Of a stretch of DNA of 64,000 nucleotides, positions 7,640 to 16,880 are shown piece after piece. Positions within the stretch are counted from its first letter, which is position 1, and each line of letters starts with the position of its first letter. Origin of the DNA: Shewanella sp. NFH-SH190041. Lineage in GTDB: Bacteria; Pseudomonadota; Gammaproteobacteria; Enterobacterales; Shewanellaceae. The stretch covers positions 3,410,001 to 3,474,000 of the forward strand of contig NZ_AP026070.1 of the NCBI RefSeq assembly GCF_024363255.1. Direction: 5' to 3'. Under the pieces are notes generated by a model. The model searched no databases and was not told where the DNA came from. It worked only from the letters and a program-made list of their open reading frames with translations. A program made the position numbers and the translations under genes.

Positions 7640-8971
7640 TTAATCAAATGCCCATTTTCCTATATTAGTTTGTGTATTTTTGACAACCACACTTTTAAGA
7701 TGGTTTTGTAAAAACGCCTTTTCTCCAACACAGGTTACCGAGTTAGGAATAACTACACTTTGGATATGATTATTTATAAATGCCATATCGCCAATTTCAA
7801 TCAACCCCTTTGGAAGATTCAAATTCGTCAACACATTATTTGCAAATGCCCTATCTCCAATAGAGGTGATTGATTCAGGGAGACTAATACTTGTTAATGC
7901 ATTGCTCATAAATGTGTTGCGCTCTATTCTGGTCACCGCCTTGGGAATTTTTACACTCGTCAAAGCATTATTTGTAAATGCACCTTCACCAATAGATGTA
8001 ACCGAATCAGGCATAATCACGCTAGCTAACTTATTGTCAGAAAAGGATGCCTCGCCAATAGAAGTGACTGAGTTAGGAATGATCACGCTGGTTATGTTAT
8101 TTCCGTAAAATGCTCTATATCCAATAGAAACTACCTGATTAGGGATGGTTATACTTGTTATCTTATTATTACTAAAGACTTCATTATTTATAGATTTCAG
8201 TGAATAAGATAGCCTAACCGTCTTCAGCTTATTATTTTGAAATGCTGAATTCCCAACATTCGTAACCGAATCAGGTATAGTTACACTTGTTAATTGATTT
8301 CCTAAAAACGCTGCTCTACCAATGGATGTAATCGAGTTAGGAATCGTAATTTTTGTGAGTTTATTTATTTTAAAAGTATCATTCTCTATAGCGGTAATGG
8401 ACTTTGGGATACTCACTGTTGTTAATTTATTTAATGAAAACGCTCCTCTGCCAAGAGTAGTGACTGAGTCAGGAATGATAACACTTATAATACGATTTGC
8501 AGTAAACGCTTCATTGCCAATGGATGTGACTGAATGTGGGATTGTTACGCTTGTTAACTTATTCATTGCAAACGCCCCATCGTCAATCGATGTTACCGAA
8601 TCGGGAATCGTCACATTTTTTAGAGAATTCATCGCAAACGCGCTATCACTAATAGATGTTACTGAATGAGGAATGACGACATCTGTTAGGTTATTTATGT
8701 AAAACGCCCTCTTACCAATCGAAGTGACTGAATCAGGGATAATTACACTTGTTAATCCTGCAAATGAAAAGGCATCATCTCCAATTGAAGTCACTGAGTC
8801 AGGGATAACGATATCCTTCTCCACGCCTTCATAGCTAACAAGTATGCTCTTGTTTATTGAATCATCAGGATTTTTTGCATATACAAAGCCATCATTTCCA
8901 GCTGTAGCTGGATAACAAAATAACAATAAAATGGCATTAAGAAAGATGGTTATTAAAGTTTTAACGTTCAT
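7640..8971 (-). CDS. Exported BspA-like leucine-rich-repeat protein (LRR_5 type)
   Basis: 443 residues. A signal peptide (hydrophobic to about residue 20, then ATAG) is followed by about 30 non-repeat residues and then 17 full 22-residue repeats of the form xIPxSVTSIGxxAFxxNxLTSV plus a partial 18th that ends KWAFD at the stop. This is the Treponema pallidum/BspA LRR class, in other bacteria linked to surface adhesion or protein binding. Repeats 7, 10, 14 and 16 are most divergent, so the array is old rather than freshly expanded. There is no visible anchor (no LPXTG, no membrane helix, no C-terminal sorting domain); the protein ends inside a repeat. Coding sequence is AT-rich and single-gene, which suggests accessory origin. 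Function not known. Confidence 0.85.
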   Translation of the reverse strand: MNVKTLITIFLNAILLLFCYPATAGNDGFVYAKNPDDSINKSILVSYEGVEKDIVIPDSVTSIGDDAFSFAGLTSVIIPDSVTSIGKRAFYINNLTDVVIPHSVTSISDSAFAMNSLKNVTIPDSVTSIDDGAFAMNKLTSVTIPHSVTSIGNEAFTANRIISVIIPDSVTTLGRGAFSLNKLTTVSIPKSITAIENDTFKINKLTKITIPNSITSIGRAAFLGNQLTSVTIPDSVTNVGNSAFQNNKLKTVRLSYSLKSINNEVFSNNKITSITIPNQVVSIGYRAFYGNNITSVIIPNSVTSIGEASFSDNKLASVIMPDSVTSIGEGAFTNNALTSVKIPKAVTRIERNTFMSNALTSISLPESITSIGDRAFANNVLTNLNLPKGLIEIGDMAFINNHIQSVVIPNSVTCVGEKAFLQNHLKSVVVKNTQTNIGKWAFD

Positions 8972-9223
8972 TTTTTATCAAATTAAAATTTTGAACATAT
9001 CATAACCGAGCTAAATAATATTGTATATTAACTATAATACTTAATGATGTTTTTATTTAATATCATAGAATTTGAATATGCTAATATTTATAATCTTAAT
9101 AGCTATACTATTAACTTATTATATCAAGCTCTAAAAACACCTATAATTAATTTGATATAATTTTAATAATGTCAGTATAAAACAACATTGAAATTATTAT
9201 TTCAGAACAAATATAAACAAGCT
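8972..9223. other. AT-rich gene-free spacer
   Basis: Very AT-rich upstream region of the LRR gene. No ORF, RNA gene or long dyad was recognised apart from the racemase terminator that begins at 9224. Confidence 0.6.
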
Positions 9224-9254
9224 AAAAAAATGGCACCAAATAATTTGATGCCAT
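9224..9254 (-). terminator. Rho-independent terminator of the racemase gene
   Basis: On the minus strand ATGGCATCAAAT and ATTTGGTGCCAT pair with one mismatch around a one-base loop and are followed by seven Ts. It lies 50 bases after the racemase stop. Confidence 0.85.
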
Positions 9255-9303
9255 CTTAAGTCTAACACTGCAGCGGATATATCAACCCGATGCCAGCGTC
9301 AAA

Positions 9304-10530
9304 TTAACGTACATATACTCGTGGGTTAGTTGCGCCCCAAATGGTGTACATTTCAGGGAAGATCAGGCCTGAGTATTCTTCCATTTCAGATGCCTTAATG
9401 CGGGCACCTTCTTGCTCACCAAACAGTACAACTTCATTCTGCTCACGAACACCATTGATATCAGTCACATCAATCATAGTGGTGTTCATTGACGTCATAC
9501 CCATAACATGAGCACGCTGGCCTTTTACCAGTACATCGGCTTTATTACCCATACGGCGTGGGTAACCGTCAGAGTAACCCATAGGCAGGTTTGCCAGTAC
9601 AGAGTCACGCAACAAGGTTACAGTGCTTCCATAACCAACAGTGCTGCCGGCAGGCAGTTTCTGCAAAGAGGCAACTCGGGTTTTGAAGCTAACAATTGAC
9701 TTATATTCTGGGTTTGATGCGATATCACCGTACAGTACGCCACCTGGACGAACCATATCAAACTGAGCTTCTGGCACATTCAGAGAAGTGAATGAGTTAG
9801 CAGCGTGCAACGTGATTTCATCACGGTTCAGATGAGCACGTTTGATGATTTCTAAACTGCCCTTTTCAAAGTTGGCTGCTTTTGGCAGGATTTCATCACG
9901 GTCTTCATTCGGGAAGTGCGTCATGATACCCACGATCTTCAGGTTAGGTACCTGAGCGATACGTACTGCTTCGTTCATGCCTGCTTCAGTTTTGATTTCA
10001 ACACCGTTACGGCCCATGCCGCCAGCGTTAATCACCAGGTGAACACGCAGTTCCTGACCATTCTTTTCAGCGATACGAGCCAAGTGCTTGGCATGCTTCA
10101 AGCTACCAACCATCTCTTCAATATCATACTGCAGTGCATTTTTAACTTCGTTAGCAGATGCAGTACGTACGCGGAACAGCTGACCATTGTAGCCAGCGTC
10201 ACGCACAATGCGGGCTTCTTCGTTGCTAGCAATAGCAACACAGTCAACACCCTGCTCCATTACAGTGCCGATCAGGCCACTGATACCGTTACCGTAAGCG
10301 TCAGCCTTCATTACTGCACACATGCGGGTACCCGGCTTTAACTGAGACTTGAACATATCAATGTTGTCAGCAAACTGAGTCAGATTGATTTCCAACCAGC
10401 TGTTGCTGATTTTTTTGAATTCATGGCCATTATCATAAGGGGTGGTGTTCAGCATTGGGGCGCTGATAGCAGGAGCAGATAGCAGAGCAGAACCAACGGT
10501 CAAAGCAAGCAGGGATAATTTTAATCTCAC
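9304..10530 (-). CDS. bsr: Periplasmic broad-specificity amino-acid racemase (alanine racemase fold)
   Basis: 408 residues from a GTG at 10530, the same length class as Vibrio BsrV and Pseudomonas BAR. A Sec signal peptide (basic MRLK, hydrophobic core, cleavage after AISA) is present, unlike cytoplasmic Alr. PLP-lysine motif VMKADAYGNG, the GGMGRNGV segment, HAANSF, VRPGGVLYGD and the second-subunit tyrosine region SMNTTMIDVTD are all visible. BsrV-type enzymes interconvert several non-beta-branched L and D amino acids in the periplasm and can influence peptidoglycan and biofilms. The GTG start is chosen because it begins the signal peptide and gives family length; an upstream in-frame start near 10584 would bury it. 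Single gene, own terminator. Exact specificity cannot be read from sequence. Confidence 0.87.
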   Translation of the reverse strand: MRLKLSLLALTVGSALLSAPAISAPMLNTTPYDNGHEFKKISNSWLEINLTQFADNIDMFKSQLKPGTRMCAVMKADAYGNGISGLIGTVMEQGVDCVAIASNEEARIVRDAGYNGQLFRVRTASANEVKNALQYDIEEMVGSLKHAKHLARIAEKNGQELRVHLVINAGGMGRNGVEIKTEAGMNEAVRIAQVPNLKIVGIMTHFPNEDRDEILPKAANFEKGSLEIIKRAHLNRDEITLHAANSFTSLNVPEAQFDMVRPGGVLYGDIASNPEYKSIVSFKTRVASLQKLPAGSTVGYGSTVTLLRDSVLANLPMGYSDGYPRRMGNKADVLVKGQRAHVMGMTSMNTTMIDVTDINGVREQNEVVLFGEQEGARIKASEMEEYSGLIFPEMYTIWGATNPRVYVR

Positions 10531-11365
10531 AAGATATTCCAGCTGAAAAAGTGATATCAAACCCACGTTATACCGAGCACACAATACGCTACAATTGCAT
10601 AACGATTCATGGTTATATCACTTTTGAGAAATGAAGCCGGACGTTTTACACAGGCCAAATTAAAATGTAAAGGTATAATTATAAATAGATTATTATTACA
10701 GACTTAATTTTAAGCAAATACAATAAAACGAATAATTATTAACCCATAATTTAGCCATGAATGATGTGAAAAATAATTAACAATTTTGCGGTAACAACCA
10801 GTATTCTGATGGTTTTTTGCTAACTATCTTGTTAAAACAATTACCGTGATAGCCTTGTAAAATACAGCGAAATAACATCATCATTTAGCTTTGATAAAAT
10901 AATCTAATGTCATACTAATATTATTTTTCCAAGTGATGGCAAGAGGAGCCCAATGTAACCTGAAGCGTACAAAAAATAGCGACTATACGGGTGCGATAGA
11001 AATAGAGAAGAGCAATAAAAACCGAGGCTCTCATCAAGCTTGACGTATGTGTGCTGGCATTATCACCACAGCTGCTGAAGATATACCAGCGGCACACTTC
11101 TAAATTAATTGAGCATCTCAAATGCGTGACTACCACTGTAGGAATGAATAATACCATTATCACCCCTACAACGGGGTTTTGAGTCGTTACCACATCCTTA
11201 GCCTGACAGCGGCAGGACAACGATACGCCACCCTGCTACTCTCGGCATGGATTTTTCATTCTGAAAATAGCTTGGAGCTAGTGCTATTAATCTGATTCAT
11301 CTCAAAAAGTAGCTAGTATCAATTACTCGTGAAAGGCCTAGTTAGTTAAGTTCATCTTGTTTAAT
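10531..11365. other. Gene-free region upstream of the racemase
   Basis: About 830 AT-rich bases. A 99-codon frame on the minus strand (10921-11220) has no signal peptide, domain or ribosome site and is not accepted. No RNA gene or strong dyad was recognised. The region near 11010-11100 has slightly higher GC and could be gene debris. Confidence 0.5.
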
Positions 11366-12256
11366 TCAGCCCCGAAATGGCCGCTTAGGATTAAATTCAA
11401 CATAAATATACCTTTCACCATGATCAGTTTCAGCAAAATCTAATAAGCGCACCTTGTCCCCTTTAATGAGATAAGCTTTTCTAAGCTGAAAACCATTAGT
11501 TTGCTGTTGGTAAAAATAGGCTTTATTGACAATAACCTCAGCCATCACATTCAAACTATCCGTACTATGGTCGCGATGTTGAGAATGGTTATTTAACACG
11601 ATATTAAGTTTAGTATTATCACCTTGTGGAATACATTTTATGTCATCGATATTAAAATGAGCAGGAATAATTGTTTGCTTGATCATTTCCTTATTACCAT
11701 CAAATATTGTCAGTAATTGATAATCTCTATCTATTATTCTTAGCTGTTTAAATAAAAATAATCGCTGTTTTTTATTATCATAACTATATTGTTCTTGATA
11801 GTAATTAGCACCATCATGGAACTTACTGACTAACTGTCCATTGATAACCTCTGGGTTAGATAATTCTAACATTTCAGCATCTGCGGATTTCATTGGAATA
11901 AAATATTGCTTTGATGCTGATTTTATATAAATAAGATAACTTTGATTAACTTCATTTTCAGCGACGTTAACACCTAAAATACAAGTATGATCGGCCATTA
12001 TTATATTGATATAATCAGGGTCATCAATTTCAGCAATATCACTGCGGATCTTATTAAATTCATCAGTCCCTAATAGCGCTTTTAAACTACTAACGTTGAC
12101 ATTACCCCTTTGTCCACAAGTCTGAATTGCCTCTCCATCCATTAGCGGGTAATAATTCAAACTTAACACAGACTCATCTTGATCGGCTTCTGCTGCCATA
12201 CAGTGGTTAAATAGTAAGCTGCAGTAGCTTACTAGTATTATCAACAATAATTTCAT
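11366..12256 (-). CDS. Exported hypothetical protein with SH3-like C-terminus
   Basis: 296 residues, not recognised as a named gene. Residues 1-22 are a signal peptide (hydrophobic run, NHCMAA cleavage region). Three cysteines (CGQRG, HTCILG, IKCIP) could form a periplasmic disulphide. The last 35 residues (KAYLIKGDKVRLLDF...GERYIYVEF) resemble a bacterial SH3-like domain, a fold often used for peptidoglycan or peptide binding. The preceding GTG at 12259 is an alternative start. AT-rich, single gene, in a run of unrelated secreted-protein genes (7640-13946). Role unknown. Confidence 0.7.
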   Translation of the reverse strand: MKLLLIILVSYCSLLFNHCMAAEADQDESVLSLNYYPLMDGEAIQTCGQRGNVNVSSLKALLGTDEFNKIRSDIAEIDDPDYINIIMADHTCILGVNVAENEVNQSYLIYIKSASKQYFIPMKSADAEMLELSNPEVINGQLVSKFHDGANYYQEQYSYDNKKQRLFLFKQLRIIDRDYQLLTIFDGNKEMIKQTIIPAHFNIDDIKCIPQGDNTKLNIVLNNHSQHRDHSTDSLNVMAEVIVNKAYFYQQQTNGFQLRKAYLIKGDKVRLLDFAETDHGERYIYVEFNPKRPFRG

Positions 12257-12682
12257 CACGATAGTTATACATATTTATATTTCAAAATGAAATCGAGATG
12301 GTGCCGCAGCTTACCTGTTAGGGCAAGGGTGAAACCAACATATAACCACTCCATATAAAGAAGAGCAGCAATCTAGGTTGATAGCCGCTGGTTGAGAAAC
12401 AATTAATCCACGGAATCAATCCCTTGGAGCCCAAGGCGATAAAATTAAGCAAAACTGCCGTCCACTTCTCTCAGAGATAACAACTTTTCTAATCAAGTTA
12501 TCAATTTTTCTTCGAGAAATAGATTAATATTTCTCCAAACAGATTAAAATCACTCAATAATTTCAGCAACGCCAAATGAGCATGGTATGCTTGTAATTAA
12601 GATTTAGCTGCATTAATCCGTGACGCAGATTTATATCTGTAAAATCTACTGAACGTTACCATTTTATTGAGTCTGGATAAAT
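12257..12682. other. Divergent promoter region, no gene seen
   Basis: About 425 bases between two divergent exported-protein genes. AT-rich, with several short A/T-tract dyads near 12490-12560 (for example AACTTTTC...GAAAAA-like pairings), no clear operator, ORF or RNA gene. Confidence 0.5.
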
Positions 12683-13510
12683 TTGAGACATTTTTTTCAG
12701 CATTTAACATCAATCTTTACTTTTTTACTTATCTTTAGCTGTATGACGGCCTATGCTGATCAACAACCTAAAGCGGTAAATTATGCTTTTGCCAATTATC
12801 TGGAAAGCGGTATTTATCGTTCCAGCGAGCATACTGCAGCCGTAGCCAGCATTCCCCTTAGTTTTAATCTGAAAAAAGGCGACGATTATAGTGTGGCTTT
12901 GCGTTTGCCGGTCTCCTTGGGCTTTTTCAATTACTCATGGGAACAACTGCCCGCTTTAGATTTCCCTCAATCTTTAGGCACACTGACAGTCACCCCAGGT
13001 ATCGCCTATAAGCGGCAGCTATCTCCCCGCTGGAAAATGGAGTCTTACCTAGATTTAGGGTTTGGACATAATTTCAGTGATAATACTAACGTTGGTATCT
13101 TATCTGTCGGTCTCTCTGGCCTCTATTCTTTTGATATACCCCGCTATACGCCAATTTGGGTTAACCGTTTTTACAGTGCTGGATACCGGAATATGCATAG
13201 CGGACGGACAGATTATTTTTCCGCCTTTAAAACCGGGATAGAAAGTGGCTTGGGTATGGGATTTCATGCATTTAACCGACGGATAGACCCAAAAGTTTTT
13301 ACCGCTGTACATTGGTTTTTTAGCCAAGAACAACATAGCAAACGCATGTTTCATACCTTGCTGCATGACAGCACGATTGAAACCGGTTTCAGCTTAGCTT
13401 TCAGTCGTCCCGTGGGTATTGGGCCAATAGCATTTGATCATTTAGGTGTCAGCTACAGCCGGGTAGACCATGATGATATCTGGCGACTCTTTTTTAGTTT
13501 TGCCCTGTAA
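12683..13510 (+). CDS. Probable outer-membrane beta-barrel protein (solitary autotransporter-like barrel)
   Basis: 275 residues. A signal peptide (MRHFFQHLTSIFTFLLIFSC..AYA) is followed by alternating hydrophobic/polar strands throughout (for example SVALRLPVSLGFF, LGTLTVTPGIAY, GILSVGLSGLYSF, IGPIAFDHLGVSYS) and an aromatic-rich C-terminus LFFSFAL. This looks like the small solitary autotransporter-like barrel family seen in Vibrio and Shewanella. No passenger domain exists. The start is a TTG at 12683 with GGA eight bases before it; no ATG gives a complete signal peptide. Located in the outer membrane by inference. Function unknown. Confidence 0.72.
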   Translation: MRHFFQHLTSIFTFLLIFSCMTAYADQQPKAVNYAFANYLESGIYRSSEHTAAVASIPLSFNLKKGDDYSVALRLPVSLGFFNYSWEQLPALDFPQSLGTLTVTPGIAYKRQLSPRWKMESYLDLGFGHNFSDNTNVGILSVGLSGLYSFDIPRYTPIWVNRFYSAGYRNMHSGRTDYFSAFKTGIESGLGMGFHAFNRRIDPKVFTAVHWFFSQEQHSKRMFHTLLHDSTIETGFSLAFSRPVGIGPIAFDHLGVSYSRVDHDDIWRLFFSFAL

Positions 13511-13655
13511 ATTTCATTTAAACTAATCTTATTGAATTAACAGCAATGTCAATTTCAATTAATAGCCCTACACACTATCGAAACTAAACTGATGATAGAA
13601 AGGTAAAATATAGAGCTATTAGTTTATGTTATGTTTTATCTTCTACTGAATAAAA

Positions 13656-13946
13656 CTACTTATTAATGTTAGCGACTCCTACAGGCTTGAATGCAATACC
13701 TTTATTGGTAATACAATCAACAGCTAACTTAAATGAATTAAATGCAGTATTAAACTCGTTATCTTTTACATTCGCTAAATCTGCGATAGCCTCATCAATA
13801 TGGCATGTCGCTGCAATTTTTTGTTTAGCTATTTCCGGCACCTTTTTACCGCTAGTATAAAACCAATCATACACGGTATCTTCGGACAATGCGGCAAAAG
13901 GAAGGGAAAGCAAACTGGTACAGAGTAGCATTCTTTTTATTAACAT
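13656..13946 (-). CDS. Small periplasmic hypothetical protein
   Basis: 96 residues. Signal peptide MLIKRMLLCTSLLSLPFAALS with cleavage around ALS-EDT, then a short helical domain with two cysteines (ATCHIDEA and VDCITNKG) that could pair. The ATG at 13946 is preferred to one at 13967 because GAGG sits six bases upstream of it and the signal peptide begins there. No family recognised. AT-rich, single gene. Confidence 0.65.
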   Translation of the reverse strand: MLIKRMLLCTSLLSLPFAALSEDTVYDWFYTSGKKVPEIAKQKIAATCHIDEAIADLANVKDNEFNTAFNSFKLAVDCITNKGIAFKPVGVANINK

Positions 13947-14112
13947 ACAGGCCTCAATTAATTCCACTAGTTACCATAAATTTACTCATTTATGGCTAAA
14001 CAATTCAATCTCTTTTTATCAGTATAAATTCATTTATCAGCTTTCTTAAGCATATTGTTTGATTTCTAACTAAGCTTTATAGCAATACACTACAAGAACT
14101 AAGGACAGCAAT

Positions 14113-14295
14113 ATGCAAAACTCAACACACAAAAAACTGATTTGTGAAACAATTATGCACCAAGGTGTTTTCTATGCCGAAAAAAGACAACAACAAGAAA
14201 GACGACAGTTCCGGCCTAAACAAGTTTTGTTTGAAAGACGACACAAACGTGATAAAAGGAGTAGCTTAATTAAATCTATCAATATTTGTGTATGA
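14113..14295 (+). CDS. Small basic protein overlapping the endonuclease V gene
   Basis: 60 residues, very basic (many R and K, with RQQQERRQF and ERRHKRDKRSS), no known domain. AAGGA lies about eight bases before the ATG, and its TGA stop overlaps the next ATG as ATGA (14292-14295), the usual sign of translational coupling. These two facts argue it is translated. It may be a nucleic-acid-binding partner, or simply a leader ORF that tunes endonuclease V expression. It does not look like the missing N-terminus of the endonuclease in another frame. Confidence 0.55.
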   Translation: MQNSTHKKLICETIMHQGVFYAEKRQQQERRQFRPKQVLFERRHKRDKRSSLIKSINICV

Positions 14296-14810
14296 TTTTA
14301 GCTATCGATGTGCAATACCATCAAGATGAAGCCTTTATTGCTGGTATATTATTTGAGTCTTGGCAATCCACTTCAGCAGTAGCCGAATATACCAGCAAAG
14401 TATCTGGCGTTGCTGATTATATTCCCGGTCAATTTTACCGCCGCGAGCTACCTTGCATTTTAACGCTATTAACTGAGCATCAGCTTACCCCAGAAGTGAT
14501 TATCGTTGATGGCTACGTATTTCTTGATGACCAAAAAAAGCCTGGATTAGGTAAACACCTGTTTGATGCCCTGGATGGTAAAAGCCAAATCATTGGTGTT
14601 GCAAAAAAACCATTTAGCGGACTTTCGCCACAATGCCGCCTCTTAAGAGGCAAAAGTGACAAGCCATTATTTATCACCACCACAGGTGATCAAGCTTTAG
14701 CTCTGACGGCAATTGGTTCAATGGCAGGAAACTTCAGGTTACCGACACTCTTAAAACGAGCGGATACCCTTTGCCGGGAACAGGCCAAACAAATGCAAAC
14801 CTGTGGGTGA
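14292..14810 (+). CDS. Short endonuclease V family protein
   Basis: 172 residues against about 220 in E. coli Nfi; roughly the first 35 residues of the family are missing. The acidic triad is present with the canonical spacing: D6 (ILAIDV), E52 (DYIPGQFYRREL) and D73 (VIIVDGYV), followed by K105 in IGVAKK. The D-E-D spacing of 46 and 21 equals that remembered for Thermotoga endonuclease V (43, 89, 110). The late GHxxS-type motif, which usually supplies a histidine, reads TGDQA here. Endonuclease V cuts near deaminated bases, especially hypoxanthine, in DNA or RNA. Translation is probably coupled to the upstream basic ORF. The variant may be catalytically altered. Confidence 0.8.
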   Translation: MILAIDVQYHQDEAFIAGILFESWQSTSAVAEYTSKVSGVADYIPGQFYRRELPCILTLLTEHQLTPEVIIVDGYVFLDDQKKPGLGKHLFDALDGKSQIIGVAKKPFSGLSPQCRLLRGKSDKPLFITTTGDQALALTAIGSMAGNFRLPTLLKRADTLCREQAKQMQTCG

Positions 14811-15092
14811 AAATTTACATTTTGGAATGACCATCAAATGGCACTAACCAATTCGTAAAAAATATTTTTTAATTTCCCAGAATAGTTTGATTTGTATAAA
14901 TAATCACAAAAAAACTTTATATTTATGAAAAAGTTACTGTTTATTATTACTGTTTTTTTTAAAAGTACCTTGTCATAAACTGAACAAGCGTTAATGCGTG
15001 ATCGGCTTCAAAGAATCACTGAAATATGCCAACTAGATTGCCTGACATAAAAATAATTTATCTCATAATTTTATCTTTAAGGGATGTTATCT
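14811..15092. other. Spacer upstream of cfa
   Basis: AT-rich. It holds an 18-codon frame at 14925 (MKKLLFIITVFFKSTLS) that looks like a bare signal peptide and lacks a ribosome site; not called as a gene. The cfa ribosome site AAGGGA ends at 15084. Confidence 0.5.
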
Positions 15093-16223
15093 ATGTCAAA
15101 TTTTGACCTATTCCAGAATATGCTGAGTAAAGCCGATATTAAGCTTAATGGTGATCGGCCCTGGGATATTCAAATCTATGATGAAGCTGTCTTTGATCGC
15201 GTACTACAGCACGGTTCACTAGGCTTTGGGGAAGCCTATATGGATGGCATGTGGGATTGTAAACAGTTGGATGTGATGTTGGATAAAATTATTCGCGCAC
15301 ATATTGACCAACAGGTTTCAACCATAACCAAACTCAAATTGGGGGCGGCTAAGGTCAAACAATTTTTTAATCCGCAAAGTATTCTGCGGGCGAAAAAAGA
15401 TGTGTCTTACCACTATGATACCGGTAATGATCTGTTTGAAGCCATGCTGGATAAAAACATGGCCTATACCTGTGCTTACTGGCATGACGCTGAAAATTTA
15501 GACGAAGCACAAGATATGAAGTTAGATCTTATCTGCCGCAAACTGAATCTGCAGCCAGGCCAGCGGGTGTTGGATATCGGTTGTGGTTGGGGCTCATTTA
15601 TGCGCTATGCCGCGCAAAATTATGGCGTAATTTGCGATGGTTTAACCCTATCTGCAGAGCAGACTAAATTGGGTGAGGAACGCTGTAAAGGGCTGCCGGT
15701 CAACTTTATTCTACAGGATTACCGCGAGTATCAGCCTGAACAACCTTATGATCATGTTGTTTCCGTAGGTATGTTGGAACATGTTGGCCCAGACAACTAC
15801 GCGACCTACTTCCAATGCGCTAAACGTTTTCTGGCTGATGACGGTATTTTCTTGCTACATACCATCGGCGGTAATGTGTCGAATACGGTAAATGAATGCG
15901 ATCCTTGGATCCGTAAGTATATTTTCCCCAATGGGGTGATTCCATCACTGGCACAATTAGGTAAAGCCACTGAACAATTGTTTAATATTGAAGATCTGCA
16001 TAACTTCGGTCCTGATTACGACAAAACCTTAATGTCATGGGCACAGCGTTTTGACCAATCCTGGCCAGAATTAGCCAGTAAATATGGCGACAAATTCTAT
16101 CGTATGTGGCGTTATTATTTACTTAGTTGTGCCAGCGCATTCCGCGCCCGGGATTTAAACTTGTGGCAACTGGCACTAACAAAAGTCGGTCACGATCATC
16201 CTGACTGTGTGCGCACCTGTTAA
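15093..16223 (+). CDS. cfa: Cyclopropane-fatty-acyl-phospholipid synthase
   Basis: 376 residues, close to E. coli Cfa (382). Transfers a methylene from S-adenosylmethionine to unsaturated acyl chains of membrane phospholipids, hardening membranes in stationary phase or stress. Visible: GSLGFGEAYMDGMWDC near the N-terminus, YHYDTGNDLFEAMLD, the SAM-binding VLDIGCGWG at about residue 159, VSVGMLEHVGP, KYIFPNG, and the C-terminal CASAFRARDLNLWQ. The ATG at 15093 is used because AAGGGA lies nine bases upstream; the in-frame ATG at 15084 sits directly on that site. Cytoplasmic, acting at the inner membrane surface. Single gene followed by a hairpin; no sfa-type operon (chromosomal Shewanella cfa often follows photolyase-like genes) is seen here. 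Confidence 0.95.
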   Translation: MSNFDLFQNMLSKADIKLNGDRPWDIQIYDEAVFDRVLQHGSLGFGEAYMDGMWDCKQLDVMLDKIIRAHIDQQVSTITKLKLGAAKVKQFFNPQSILRAKKDVSYHYDTGNDLFEAMLDKNMAYTCAYWHDAENLDEAQDMKLDLICRKLNLQPGQRVLDIGCGWGSFMRYAAQNYGVICDGLTLSAEQTKLGEERCKGLPVNFILQDYREYQPEQPYDHVVSVGMLEHVGPDNYATYFQCAKRFLADDGIFLLHTIGGNVSNTVNECDPWIRKYIFPNGVIPSLAQLGKATEQLFNIEDLHNFGPDYDKTLMSWAQRFDQSWPELASKYGDKFYRMWRYYLLSCASAFRARDLNLWQLALTKVGHDHPDCVRTC

Positions 16224-16243
16224 TCAGTCATACTGACTGTCTT

Positions 16244-16263
16244 GGTGCAGGCTTGCCTGCACC
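16244..16263 (+). terminator. Hairpin after cfa
   Basis: GGTGCAGGC and GCCTGCACC form a nine-pair perfect stem with a two-base centre, 21 bases after the cfa stop. No T-run follows, so it may need Rho or serve mainly mRNA stability. Confidence 0.5.
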
Positions 16264-16533
16264 AGCATCACAAATTATTTCGCTATCTCGCCTTCTCTTT
16301 ATCAACGCAACAAGCACAATAATTCAGCATGTTAGCTAATATGTTATCATTTGCTGATATGAGGCCAGCCCTGATTGCCACAGGATTTGCGCTGTCAGCA
16401 ATGCCCTTTATTGACCCAATAATATAATTACTTGCTAGAGACTCAGTGGTATCATCCCGACAATTGTAAGCCCTGGGTAATTATCAAAATGATCGCTGCA
16501 AGCTGCAGTAATATGACGTTACCCCTGCATTAA

Positions 16534-16797
<264 letters not shown>

Positions 16798-16880
16798 TTC
16801 TAATACCCATGGTAAATTGATAGCAGGAATAGGACAGCACAACTCCTGCTATAGCCGCTTCGTCTGTTACCAACAAGTAA

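Noticed and set aside
7866-8669. Plus-strand frames of 80 and 115 codons
   Set aside because: Antisense of the LRR repeats; periodic because the repeats are.
10921-11220. 99-codon minus-strand frame
   Set aside because: No ribosome site, signal peptide or recognisable family; tested as possible transposase debris but no motif found.
14925-14978. 18-codon frame MKKLLFIITVFFKSTLS
   Set aside because: Looks like a bare signal peptide but has no ribosome site and stops at once after an eight-T run; could be chance in AT-rich DNA.
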